A stretch of 62,665 nt of DNA. Source: an uncultured Clostridia bacterium (lineage in GTDB: Bacteria; Bacillota; Clostridia; Christensenellales; UBA1242). Of this stretch, positions 44,201 to 53,138 are shown piece after piece. The stretch's first letter is position 1. Every line of letters starts with the position of its first letter. Under the pieces are notes generated by a model. The model made no database searches, was not told where the DNA came from, and saw only the letters and a program-made list of their open reading frames with translations. The stretch is taken from assembly GCA_930990975.1 (NCBI GenBank), contig CAKNRR010000007.1, positions 1 through 62,665 of the forward strand, written 5' to 3'. Position numbers and translations under genes: made by a program.

Positions 44201-47200
44201 AATTGTGGCTTTATTTGAAGGAAGTCCAATTCGAATAGATAATGGCGATGGGACATTCTCAAGCTACAATATGCTAGATGAAGATTCAATTCAATATATA
44301 GAAAGTGACGGAAAATATCAAATCATATTCACTGTAAATGATGATTATGTTCAATATGCAGAAAGTTATACAGAAGATATGAGTGGTATAATATATATAG
44401 TTGCAAAAGACTGGTTAGATGACGGGAATAATATAATAAGCCATCAAGACCAAGTAAGAACAATTTATGTAAATTTTGCAAATGGAACTGAACAAAACAG
44501 ATTTACAATTGAAAATGCAGATGATTTAGTAAATATGAATCTGTCGGCACACTATAAAATAAGTACAAACATTGATGTATCAAATGTTAGTGATAAGTTT
44601 CCATTAGGGAATTTAAAAGGCTCTATTATTGGCACAAATGAATATGCTGAAATATCAGGAATAAACATATTCAACAAAAAGACAATGTCAAATGGAAGCG
44701 ACAGCACAAATGACTATTATGGTTTATTTACAACAATTGATAGCGAAGCATATATTGAATATGTAACATTTTCAGGTGAGTTTAATATTGGTGAAGCTGA
44801 TAATGAAGGTTCATATGCACAAGCTTCAAGTTATATTGGAATGGTTGCTGGTGTAAATAATGGAAACTTAATTAATATTGGTGTAGAAATTGATAAATCT
44901 ACAGTTAATTTAAGAAGTGGGGCATTTGGTGGTGTCGTTGGCGTAAACAATGGAACAATTTTACAAGATTACACATTGTTTGAAGACGATTCTTCAAATA
45001 CAAGAACTTATACAAAAGACCAATTGAATAATGTTGATGGAACTTCTGGCGTTGTGGGAGCAGGCAGAATTAGTTATGCAAATTTGACTCCTAAAATTTT
45101 GTCATACATGAATGGACAAATTGCAGTAAACTATATTGTAAATCAAGATGCAGATGATGGAACTTCTATTGGAGGTGTTGCCGGTGTTAATGCTGGTAAT
45201 ATAAGGAAAATTGATTCTGAGAAGTTATCATTTGCTGGCTATTCAAATTACATTGCTTACACACAAATTAAGTCAAATCAAATTGCATTTTCAGATTCAA
45301 AAGTTTCACTTAGAAATACAGCTTATGTTGGTGGACTTGCAGGAAGAAGTGAAGCAACAAGCTCGATTACAAGTGGATTTAATAAATATGATAATGGACT
45401 TTCATTTGTGCTGTATGAAGAATATATAAATGATACTTCAAGCAATGCAAGATACAATTATGAGGCAGGCAAGGGTATAATTGTCGGCGGAGAAATCTAT
45501 GGATATGATTATGTTGGTGGAGTTGTAGGATATATAGACTCTATTGGAGGAAACGGAATAACTGCAACTGAATTCACTGGTATAACATCAAGAGTGTTAG
45601 TAAGAGGGCTTTTAAGTAGCGTCACAACAACATCAAGACAAGCATCAATTGCAGGCATTGCATTTATAGACGATGCAGCCTCTACAGTAAACACTGCATA
45701 TGCTCTTCAAGCTGTTGACCAAGGCGGAATAGGCATAAATGCTTCAATGTTGGTTCTTTATAGTGATAAAAATGATTCAAATTATTATGAAGATGTTTCA
45801 AAAAATATTGCAAACTCAAACAGATTGGCATTTGGAACAACTGCAATACAAATCAATGCAATGTATGGTGTTGAAGGTGAGTCTAAAGGAGATAAAACAT
45901 ATACAAATGTTTATACTTATGCAGTTTCAAGGACTCACGATTTATTGGAAGGGACAAGCATGCCTATAAATGCCATGAACAGTTCAAGTTATTATGGCGA
46001 CTTTATAATAGTTGGAATAGAAAATAATAGAGAAGTTTTGATAGGACAATCATTTTTTGTTAAGGGAAGTGAGAAATCATTATCTTTAAATGCAACCTTT
46101 AAAAATAGATTGACAGCAGAAGGTTTAGAAGATTCAGTATTAGGACAAAAAGAAATTTATTATATGTTCTATTTTGCTGTGGCTGACCACAGTGATGAAG
46201 ATTATGATTATGATGATAAAGACGAGAAAGGCAACCAAGAACTTCTTGATAAATACATGAATAATGTTAATTATGGGACAACATTATATCCATTCAGTAT
46301 GAATGGTGAAATGGTGTTTACATCAAAGACAAGAGATGTTCTTACGATTGACCAAAATGGAAGAATTACTGTTAATAAAACAGGACTTGCACAAATCTCT
46401 GCTACAAGTGTGCTTAACACAAACAATGCTTTAGAGTTTTATATTTATGTAGTCAACTATTTCAACCCAGATGCTGAAGAACAAGTGAATTCTGAAAAAA
46501 TATCCATCATATATCCAAATGGTTCTGCAAACTCATCTCCAATAAATGATTCAACAATCAATTTAAGAGGTGAAAACAGCATGACATTGTATGTTAGACC
46601 TCATTATTCATTGTATTATAAGTTAACAAGCATTGATGGTAAAGAACATTCTTTTGAATCTACAAAAGATGGAAAAGTTACTTTAGATAATTCTGTATTT
46701 AATTTAGCTTCAAACACTATTGTAAGTGCACAAATCACAAATATCACGAAGACGGGTGCTGACGGTACGATAGAACAAGCTATAGAAGAACTTGATGTTA
46801 ATGTTTCAGGGCAAACAATAACTTTAAGAAGAAATAGCGATACAACTGAAACAGATTATAAACTTGAAATCACACCAAGATTGATATATACATTTACAGA
46901 AACGGATGCATCAAATACTCCTGTCAATGTAGAGTATAAAACTGATGTAAATAAAAAACTTTCTGATGTTATAGTAAATTACAGAAAGGGTGCATCAAGT
47001 TTAAATAATGCAAATTATAATGATGTAACTTTACTGACAAGCAAAAAAGTAGAAGATACAATTTTCATAACTTCAACAGCTTTAGAAGAAAATCCATATT
47101 ATTATATAGTTGGATTAAATAATGAGAACATCCAGGGAAGCGAAGAGTTAAAACGATTATTTGATTTTACATATTTATATGATACAGACAATTTCTTGTT

Positions 47201-50200
47201 TAATATTGATTTTAAAGCCGATTCAACAAATGAAGAAGGCTCTGTTCAAAAATTCAGTATGACAATAGAGGTTAATAAAAACTCTCAAGCTTATAAGGAT
47301 AGATATAAAGAAAATATTTATGGACAATATACAATTTATATTTTGGCACAATCGAATACTTCAATATACAAGGCTATAACAATAAATTTTGAAAGAACAA
47401 ACATCACATCGACAATAGTTGATAATTATTCAAATTTATCAGAGGCCACAGGTAGCACTGGCATTTCATCAACATCAAATTATGCATATCCAGGCACAAC
47501 TGGTTTACTTTCAATTACAGTTACCCCAGAAGATAGCGATTTTGATTATATCTTGATTGAAAATGAAGATATAAACTATGAACAAGGACATTCTGTTGCA
47601 AACTTTGGATTCTTGGCAAGGAATGCTAATGTTGCTGGTGGTGATGGGGATAAGATATTTGATGATGAATCAATAATAGGTTCAGCAACTGCCAAAGGTT
47701 TGAAAATCTACTTAGAAGATATTATAAGAATTTATAATGACACTGAAATTGTAGATAAAGAAGGAAGTGTAGATAAATACTATAATTACAATGGTGTTAT
47801 TTATATCAAATATGATATGGGCTCTCTTAATGTCGTTGACGGCAGTGTTTCAACTATAAGAATCACATTAATGAAAGATGGAGAAGTTGCTCATAGTGTT
47901 ACAAAAGATTTGACAATTAAATTGCAAAATTATGTAACAGTAGAACTTGATGGAAAGACTCCTACAAGTCAAAATCAAGGTGGCTATTATGCTTACTATA
48001 AAGTTGCAAGAGGACTTAGATATAAACTTAATATCAATTCTTACGGTTTTAGCACAGCAAATATTTCAGCTCCAATATTATCTAGTGATACTTTGGCAAC
48101 TATAACAGAAGAAAATGGCGAATATTATTTGAATATAACAGATAGCACTATTCCATATCCTTCAAATACTTTTGAAATAACAATTTCTGCGACACAGACC
48201 GAAGGAAATATCCAAAGAACAGCAAGCAGCAAGACTCATATAACCATAAATGAATATGTTCTTGAATACAATGGCGAAAATGTAACGGGGACAGAAGATA
48301 TTGTTACAGGAATGGGAGAAGGTGTAGTCAATGTTCAAGTTGGAACTCAAACAACATTAGGTATTGATTTGTATGATTATATTGAATATGATGCAGATAA
48401 TATTGAAGTTGTAAATAAGATAAATGAGTTTTTAAACAGCATGGCTCAAAAAGGCGACTGGAAAGTAAACACGAACTTAATTACAGATACTCAACCAGAT
48501 TATGGTGAAGCAAAACCAGAGCGCAAAGTTTATTATGTCGGCTATGATTACAATGATGATAACAACCTTTTGACAGCTAGAACTGGAACAAATTATTATT
48601 TCAATTACAATGGATTAAACATAATTCCTACAAAGACACATACCCCAGAAGAAAACTTCTATAATTTCTCCTTCTATGTAAAATATGAGGAGCAAAATGG
48701 TGTTTATATAGCAATAGCTGAAGAGGAGATAGACGAAGGCGAAGACTATTTTAAGATAGGTCAAAATTCAGTTCATACCCAATTTAGATTTAATGTTTAT
48801 ACTTCAAGCAGTGAAGAAAGTCCAATTCCAATTTATGATTATGAAGACTTTTTAGATATGCAAAGCGGTGGATATTACATCTTATTGAATGATATAACTT
48901 TGCCAAATACTTCAAATGAAAGCACTGGAGTTGAGGCATTTGTTCCGCAAGCTGCCCGATTTAAGTCATTTGATGGAAATGGACATACAATAAACTTTAG
49001 CGGAAGATATGACATGGGTTCATTAGATACTATAGGATTGTTCACTGAACTTGAAGAAGAAAGCATAATAAGAAATCTTAATGTCAACTTTACTGCAGCA
49101 AGTGATGGTTCGGATGTAAATATTGATCAAAATGATGAATATGGATGGTATGGACTTAGAACAGTCAAATTTGTTACTACCGCAGAAAGCTTTAATTTTG
49201 GTGCAATAGTTTCAGATAATAGAGGTATCATTACAAACTGCAATGTTTATACTGATACTGTAAACGGAAGTGAATACTATGTAGTGGTTCAAGCCGACAA
49301 TGCTATGGCTGGTTCAAGTTATGTTGGAGGAATTGCTGCAACAAATACTGGATACATAACAAATTGTGCTGTTTCAATAAATTCAAAAACACCATATAAT
49401 ATGGCTGGTGTAGTTGTTCAAAATTCAGGTAAAATTGCCGCAACATACTTTAAGGGGGGCAAACTTATCAACAATTCTCAACAAAACCAACATGTTGCGG
49501 GATTTGTAGTAAACAACTCAGAAAATGGACAAATTATTACAAGTTATGTGTCAGGAGAACAAACAAACTCTTCACTTTATAGTCAAGATAGAGATAGCTA
49601 TATTGCTTCAACCATAGCTGCAGCAGGTTTTGTATATCAAAATACAGGTTCAATAAGTGATTGCTACACTGATATTTATCTTGCATATACGACTTCTGAT
49701 ATGTCAGGATTTGCACATTACAATGGCGGAACAATCACAAATTGCTTCTCATTATCAATTTTGAGAAATAATGTAACAGCTTCAGCCGGATTCTCTAGAT
49801 ATAACACTCAAGACAATCGAAGTGGTACATATAAGAATTGTTACTATTTCTATAATATTGAAAGAACCGCAGGAGAAGATGAAACTGGCAATGTTGATGA
49901 CGAAGGCTTCTTGCTTGGAATAGGAGATATTAACACATCAGTTGTGCAAATCACTTATGAAGGAATTGAGAGGTTGAATGCTGGAGGATTCTCAAATCTT
50001 ACAGAAAACTTTGCCGAATATTCTTACCAAAGAAATATAGGGACAAATGCTGTTTGGTTCTATACAAGCAACAACACATCAACAAATTTTGTCAATTATA
50101 TTCCAACAACTGAAAAAGTTACAATAGAAGGCGAAGAAGGCAAAAATCAAACAAATACAATATATAGAGAAGAAATTATGGTATTTGGATTGAATAGACT

Positions 50201-52841
50201 TGAACTTGTAAGTCCAAATGTTGATACTCTCTCTATTCGAAATTTCAGTTATTCTGAAGTTGATGAATCTTCTGGAAATATAATTTATTATTATATTGAT
50301 GATGCAAACACTCCAAATAGAGGCTCATTACATAATCCAAGACTGATTTATGATGCAAATACAATGGAAAGTGAGATTCTTGAACAAAATTCAAGTACAA
50401 ACTTAAATACAACAAATTATAGATTGATAAGCGATATTGATTATACAGAATTTGAAGGCTTATCTGGTCTGTATAAGACAGTTTATGCTGGTGTATTTGA
50501 AGGAAACGGGATGTCAATTAATCAAATCAGCTTGGTTTCAATGGAGAATTTGACCAATGCTGGATTATTTGCACAGATTGGTTATTCAGCAAATAGAACT
50601 GGAGCTGTCAAGAACTTGACAATAAATCCAAATCAAGTTGCATTTACAAACACAAATAGCGTAGGTACTCTTGCAGGTACATTGAGATATGGATATATTT
50701 ATGATATAACTATTGGAGGAAAATCTGGCAGTGGTGGATCAGAAGGCAGTGAAGCTTCTACAAAAGTCGTTTCAGGCTTGAACTTCGTTGGAGGTGTTGT
50801 AGGAAGAGCGATAAACTCGTATGCAATGAAAGACATTTCAAGTAATATAAATGTTGCTGCATCATTCTCTTCTAGCGCAAGCAATCAATATAGCGAAGAT
50901 TCAAACAATTTGAGTCAATATTCATATGCTGGAAGTATAGCAGGGTTTATAGGTACAGGGTCTGCTCATAGCATTGTTTCAAGCAATACTACATCAATTA
51001 TGGGAAGCAGAACAGGATTTGCGTTCGGAGGAATTGGCAGAGGAGCAAGAGCTGAATATGTATATGTAGATGTTCAAACTCAAAGTTCAGTAAAGGCATA
51101 CCATTATGGTGGTTATGTGGCAGGTGAAGTTGTTGGAACACTTGATCATGTGTATGTATCAAACAATGGCAATATAGAATCTAATTTCTCAGTTGTGCCT
51201 AGTGCGGCTTTGGCTGTAGGTGGTATAACTGGAGTATTGTCAGGAGGAACGATTTCAAATGCTGTAATGGAACAGTCGTTTAGAGTAACTGGTATCAGCA
51301 ACAATTCTTCAGTAGTAAATTATGTTGGTGGAATTGCTGGTGTTGTAACTCGTGCCGGCACTTATACATCAAATATTAAAGATAGCATAGTTACTGCCGA
51401 TATTGAAGGCTCTTCAGTATTGGGTGGAGCAGTTGGACAAATAGAAAATTATCTTGTTATCAATGGTATGGCAGTAAAATCAAGTACTCTTTCTGTTACA
51501 GGTCAGAAAGCGAACCCATACATTGGTGGAATTATAGGAAGTTTGGTGAATGCAAACAATTCAGGCTTGACAATGACAAATAGTTATAGCACTTCTGATT
51601 TAAAAATAAATACCAATACATCTGGAATTGATTCAATGGCATACGCTGGTGGTCTTATTGGGTATCAAGCAAGTGGAAGAGTTCCTAGACTTGCATATTG
51701 TTATACAACTGCTAGTGTTGAAGCAGAGATTGTTGATTTAAGATCTTTGGACAGCACTTCAGATTTTGATATTGTTGATAGTGTTGCAGGTGATAAAGCG
51801 GATATGGCATCATTTACTTATGCTATAAACAATACTCAAAGCAATAATGTTTATTATATAGGTCATAGTACTGCAGATACTATGAATGCAAGTGAGGGAA
51901 AAACAATTTACACAACATCAAGAAATTTTGGTACTACTTTCACAACAAAAGTTCTTAATGCGTCTATTTCATTAACAGTGAACAATTATGGTACTTCGTC
52001 TTTAAAATATTCTCAAGACTTATTGCGAGGGAGTGGTGGTGTTGATGAAAAAAATTTCTATAACTTGTTTAGTGAAAGCTTTGAAGTCGACAAGATTATT
52101 GATAAAGGGGAATCAAAAGTATACGAAGATTTATTATATGATTATATGACCCAACAAGAAGGTGGTAGATTTATTCTTGATTCAAACAATCATATTCCAT
52201 ATAATAAGGATACTGGTTATTATGAATTAACAATTGATTATGATATTGATAAATTTGAATCGCTTAATTTAGAATTTTCAAATGGTTATATGGCTACAAC
52301 TTATATTATAAATGATGTAGATTATGTTTATGAATATGTTGCATCTCCTGGTAATGGACTAACCGCGGGTAATTATTTAGTTAACAAAGCCGCCAACGAT
52401 GCTAATAAAAAATATTATAAAGAAATAAAGTTGGAAGTCGAAGAATCAAATAAAACATTAAAACTAATATCGGCAGTTTCAACAAATGAAGATATAGTGA
52501 TAGAAAGTCTTCAAGTTAAAAAACAACTGCATATAAAAGAAAATGCAACGATAGAAGAGGGTGCATCAATAAACAAGATAGAAGAATTATCTGATTCAAA
52601 TGGAAATAGTTATCAACGAATTTTCTATAATCATAATGGGACAACTTGTTTAGCATATAAGAATATTATAACAAATGAAATTTATGCTGATATAGATAAA
52701 TCTGGAAGATATGTTTTGGTATCTCCTACAGCTTCAGGCACTCAGATTGCAGAAATACCAACAAATCCAGTTTGGATTACTTCTACAACAGCTCTAAGTA
52801 CTTTAGCTTTTGAAGATGACTTAGATTGGATAAAAAGATAG
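41253..52841 (+). CDS. Giant 3862-residue surface lipoprotein with GLUG-type repeats
   Basis: One uninterrupted frame of 11.6 kb. The signal peptide ends at lipobox FVAC (Cys26) followed by GGKDYSK, so it is lipid-anchored outside the membrane. The first 1080 or so residues are beta-rich, Ig-like strands. Three repeat blocks begin near residues 1090, 2530 and 3050, each with a 'y.l.sdid' strand and a 'F.G.ghtI' strand and then many GLUG-type units such as 'YVGGLAG', 'GGVVGVNNGTI' and 'GGIAATNTGYITNC'. A BIG2-like unit ('LTIDQNGRITVNKTGLAQISA') is near 1693. Around 1690-2500 are more Ig-like segments. There is no sortase motif or C-terminal helix. GLUG repeats form stacked beta folds and are common in adhesins. 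RBS AAGGAAGG; a terminator overlaps the stop. Confidence 0.9.
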   Translation: MTKSKKISLLLFSLMLVLASLLFVACGGKDYSKVSLTASQEQLELFIGEENAQSVTFTIENPVKKMDKSLTITLSNPGVCNVTEVSKQGNSTVYSVVGIKGGETDLIARTNEGNISRTIKIVVRQYSSALQPGDNSLYVSKSSQLYPTAVDFVFDSSATERDLDFYFYGKVNENTNLTLDDITFEENFINSFISVDLITVEDNDYLIFTDESGQKYTLGSSNTNIEGNKTKYEFLQVEETNGQINIDTTEATSVQAGDKFTFVAINYIEEDEIIYCQRDFYVLKDINSESMTHEFGYKINEYDYTMGSDYLYKLEGISNEEITLIPNYTTEIRDGIYAGSTVNFLTAYLAVTMESENELLNIAFNTDDANIINAKKMGELKADGKTTYYFELNCNTSKASLTNFNVNFYYEGFENSEDSNVNFTYTIPLKIRIIPTNLLINNVDLSTTDVVYTFYNNYAGASFGWQRFGFSVNPEGAEITNITIDLRNSDLQLKYNNTTYVEEVVTLPNLNEPIYLKGANNAELTTDNKKLPITLNFNVLQEGQLTVELEYQIVRGATIIDYKTEAFKERIYLDLNNEEPILFNDIYADAQFASIAITNISGSDVARFYVDEEEPYKLEGDKYVLNMSIRAIAYGTGTYSVELDNGKQTSITITTEESLNKVSIQSQNQQNSIEYLENQISEDRSSTLLYVYNKEGQNTYFDVEVIGNDNRNSNAIKNVQFDFTSQIIQLGEAVNNNKNFNVYTRANGSSQLEIIVSGYIINNFAIESINMSYYLDIVAFDYINNLNVFKERDGKGEYIDEGSTNGYGINAAYADVYSGTNISSARTAKFNVTVDNTEAYLFAAPSTLSSNNVVYVENTYNDSFLYWETDVLVRKDGVPVQIMYYDSSAQSNVYTLLGVGTFDTSTLTFTSFADANASNVKLIAHVRQYGKIYSYTINVRISVYEEVNDITITEGVTELEFTSSERTKSIIAYPTNLTATNGEIVALFEGSPIRIDNGDGTFSSYNMLDEDSIQYIESDGKYQIIFTVNDDYVQYAESYTEDMSGIIYIVAKDWLDDGNNIISHQDQVRTIYVNFANGTEQNRFTIENADDLVNMNLSAHYKISTNIDVSNVSDKFPLGNLKGSIIGTNEYAEISGINIFNKKTMSNGSDSTNDYYGLFTTIDSEAYIEYVTFSGEFNIGEADNEGSYAQASSYIGMVAGVNNGNLINIGVEIDKSTVNLRSGAFGGVVGVNNGTILQDYTLFEDDSSNTRTYTKDQLNNVDGTSGVVGAGRISYANLTPKILSYMNGQIAVNYIVNQDADDGTSIGGVAGVNAGNIRKIDSEKLSFAGYSNYIAYTQIKSNQIAFSDSKVSLRNTAYVGGLAGRSEATSSITSGFNKYDNGLSFVLYEEYINDTSSNARYNYEAGKGIIVGGEIYGYDYVGGVVGYIDSIGGNGITATEFTGITSRVLVRGLLSSVTTTSRQASIAGIAFIDDAASTVNTAYALQAVDQGGIGINASMLVLYSDKNDSNYYEDVSKNIANSNRLAFGTTAIQINAMYGVEGESKGDKTYTNVYTYAVSRTHDLLEGTSMPINAMNSSSYYGDFIIVGIENNREVLIGQSFFVKGSEKSLSLNATFKNRLTAEGLEDSVLGQKEIYYMFYFAVADHSDEDYDYDDKDEKGNQELLDKYMNNVNYGTTLYPFSMNGEMVFTSKTRDVLTIDQNGRITVNKTGLAQISATSVLNTNNALEFYIYVVNYFNPDAEEQVNSEKISIIYPNGSANSSPINDSTINLRGENSMTLYVRPHYSLYYKLTSIDGKEHSFESTKDGKVTLDNSVFNLASNTIVSAQITNITKTGADGTIEQAIEELDVNVSGQTITLRRNSDTTETDYKLEITPRLIYTFTETDASNTPVNVEYKTDVNKKLSDVIVNYRKGASSLNNANYNDVTLLTSKKVEDTIFITSTALEENPYYYIVGLNNENIQGSEELKRLFDFTYLYDTDNFLFNIDFKADSTNEEGSVQKFSMTIEVNKNSQAYKDRYKENIYGQYTIYILAQSNTSIYKAITINFERTNITSTIVDNYSNLSEATGSTGISSTSNYAYPGTTGLLSITVTPEDSDFDYILIENEDINYEQGHSVANFGFLARNANVAGGDGDKIFDDESIIGSATAKGLKIYLEDIIRIYNDTEIVDKEGSVDKYYNYNGVIYIKYDMGSLNVVDGSVSTIRITLMKDGEVAHSVTKDLTIKLQNYVTVELDGKTPTSQNQGGYYAYYKVARGLRYKLNINSYGFSTANISAPILSSDTLATITEENGEYYLNITDSTIPYPSNTFEITISATQTEGNIQRTASSKTHITINEYVLEYNGENVTGTEDIVTGMGEGVVNVQVGTQTTLGIDLYDYIEYDADNIEVVNKINEFLNSMAQKGDWKVNTNLITDTQPDYGEAKPERKVYYVGYDYNDDNNLLTARTGTNYYFNYNGLNIIPTKTHTPEENFYNFSFYVKYEEQNGVYIAIAEEEIDEGEDYFKIGQNSVHTQFRFNVYTSSSEESPIPIYDYEDFLDMQSGGYYILLNDITLPNTSNESTGVEAFVPQAARFKSFDGNGHTINFSGRYDMGSLDTIGLFTELEEESIIRNLNVNFTAASDGSDVNIDQNDEYGWYGLRTVKFVTTAESFNFGAIVSDNRGIITNCNVYTDTVNGSEYYVVVQADNAMAGSSYVGGIAATNTGYITNCAVSINSKTPYNMAGVVVQNSGKIAATYFKGGKLINNSQQNQHVAGFVVNNSENGQIITSYVSGEQTNSSLYSQDRDSYIASTIAAAGFVYQNTGSISDCYTDIYLAYTTSDMSGFAHYNGGTITNCFSLSILRNNVTASAGFSRYNTQDNRSGTYKNCYYFYNIERTAGEDETGNVDDEGFLLGIGDINTSVVQITYEGIERLNAGGFSNLTENFAEYSYQRNIGTNAVWFYTSNNTSTNFVNYIPTTEKVTIEGEEGKNQTNTIYREEIMVFGLNRLELVSPNVDTLSIRNFSYSEVDESSGNIIYYYIDDANTPNRGSLHNPRLIYDANTMESEILEQNSSTNLNTTNYRLISDIDYTEFEGLSGLYKTVYAGVFEGNGMSINQISLVSMENLTNAGLFAQIGYSANRTGAVKNLTINPNQVAFTNTNSVGTLAGTLRYGYIYDITIGGKSGSGGSEGSEASTKVVSGLNFVGGVVGRAINSYAMKDISSNINVAASFSSSASNQYSEDSNNLSQYSYAGSIAGFIGTGSAHSIVSSNTTSIMGSRTGFAFGGIGRGARAEYVYVDVQTQSSVKAYHYGGYVAGEVVGTLDHVYVSNNGNIESNFSVVPSAALAVGGITGVLSGGTISNAVMEQSFRVTGISNNSSVVNYVGGIAGVVTRAGTYTSNIKDSIVTADIEGSSVLGGAVGQIENYLVINGMAVKSSTLSVTGQKANPYIGGIIGSLVNANNSGLTMTNSYSTSDLKINTNTSGIDSMAYAGGLIGYQASGRVPRLAYCYTTASVEAEIVDLRSLDSTSDFDIVDSVAGDKADMASFTYAINNTQSNNVYYIGHSTADTMNASEGKTIYTTSRNFGTTFTTKVLNASISLTVNNYGTSSLKYSQDLLRGSGGVDEKNFYNLFSESFEVDKIIDKGESKVYEDLLYDYMTQQEGGRFILDSNNHIPYNKDTGYYELTIDYDIDKFESLNLEFSNGYMATTYIINDVDYVYEYVASPGNGLTAGNYLVNKAANDANKKYYKEIKLEVEESNKTLKLISAVSTNEDIVIESLQVKKQLHIKENATIEEGASINKIEELSDSNGNSYQRIFYNHNGTTCLAYKNIITNEIYADIDKSGRYVLVSPTASGTQIAEIPTNPVWITSTTALSTLAFEDDLDWIKR

Positions 52842-52866
52842 GTTTGAAAACCTATCTTTTTTTATT
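52833..52866 (+). terminator. Terminator overlapping the giant gene's stop codon
   Basis: A stem of AAAAAGATAGGTTT and its complement with a GAAA-type loop is followed by a T-run. The TAG stop (52839-52841) lies in the left arm. Confidence 0.9.
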
Positions 52867-52945
52867 GTGCATTTTTAATATAGTCTAAAAAATTATTTAT
52901 TTTGATAAAATTAGTATAAAAAACAAAAAAAATGTTAAAAAACTG

Positions 52946-52975
52946 TTGACATTTTTTGTTGTAATAAGCTATAAT
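52946..52975 (+). promoter_or_regulatory. Strong promoter of rpoBC
   Basis: Perfect TTGACA (52946-52951) and TATAAT (52970-52975) boxes with an 18-base spacer. Transcription would start near 52982, giving a leader of about 155 bases. Confidence 0.85.
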
Positions 52976-53030
52976 TATAAAGATTATTGGCTGTGGATAA
53001 GAAATATATGGTTTTTTAACTTAATAGGCG

Positions 53031-53069
53031 AGGACTATTATAGCATTTTTGTGCTATAGGTCCTTTTTT
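53031..53069 (+). terminator. Intrinsic terminator in the rpoB leader (attenuator candidate)
   Basis: GGAC (53032-53035) and ATAGCA pair with TGCTAT and GTCC around a short loop, with a small internal bulge, followed by six T residues. It lies between the rpoBC promoter and the rpoB start, so transcription must pass it to express RNA polymerase. Confidence 0.75.
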
Positions 53070-53138
53070 GCTTTTTAACAAGTAGATTAGAAAATAATGT
53101 TTTCATAACAGTCGTCACAATAAATGAAGGAGAAGTCA

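Noticed and set aside
41253-52841. CRISPR or tandem DNA repeat array within the giant gene
   Set aside because: The repetition is at the protein level with diverged codons; there are no identical spaced DNA repeats.
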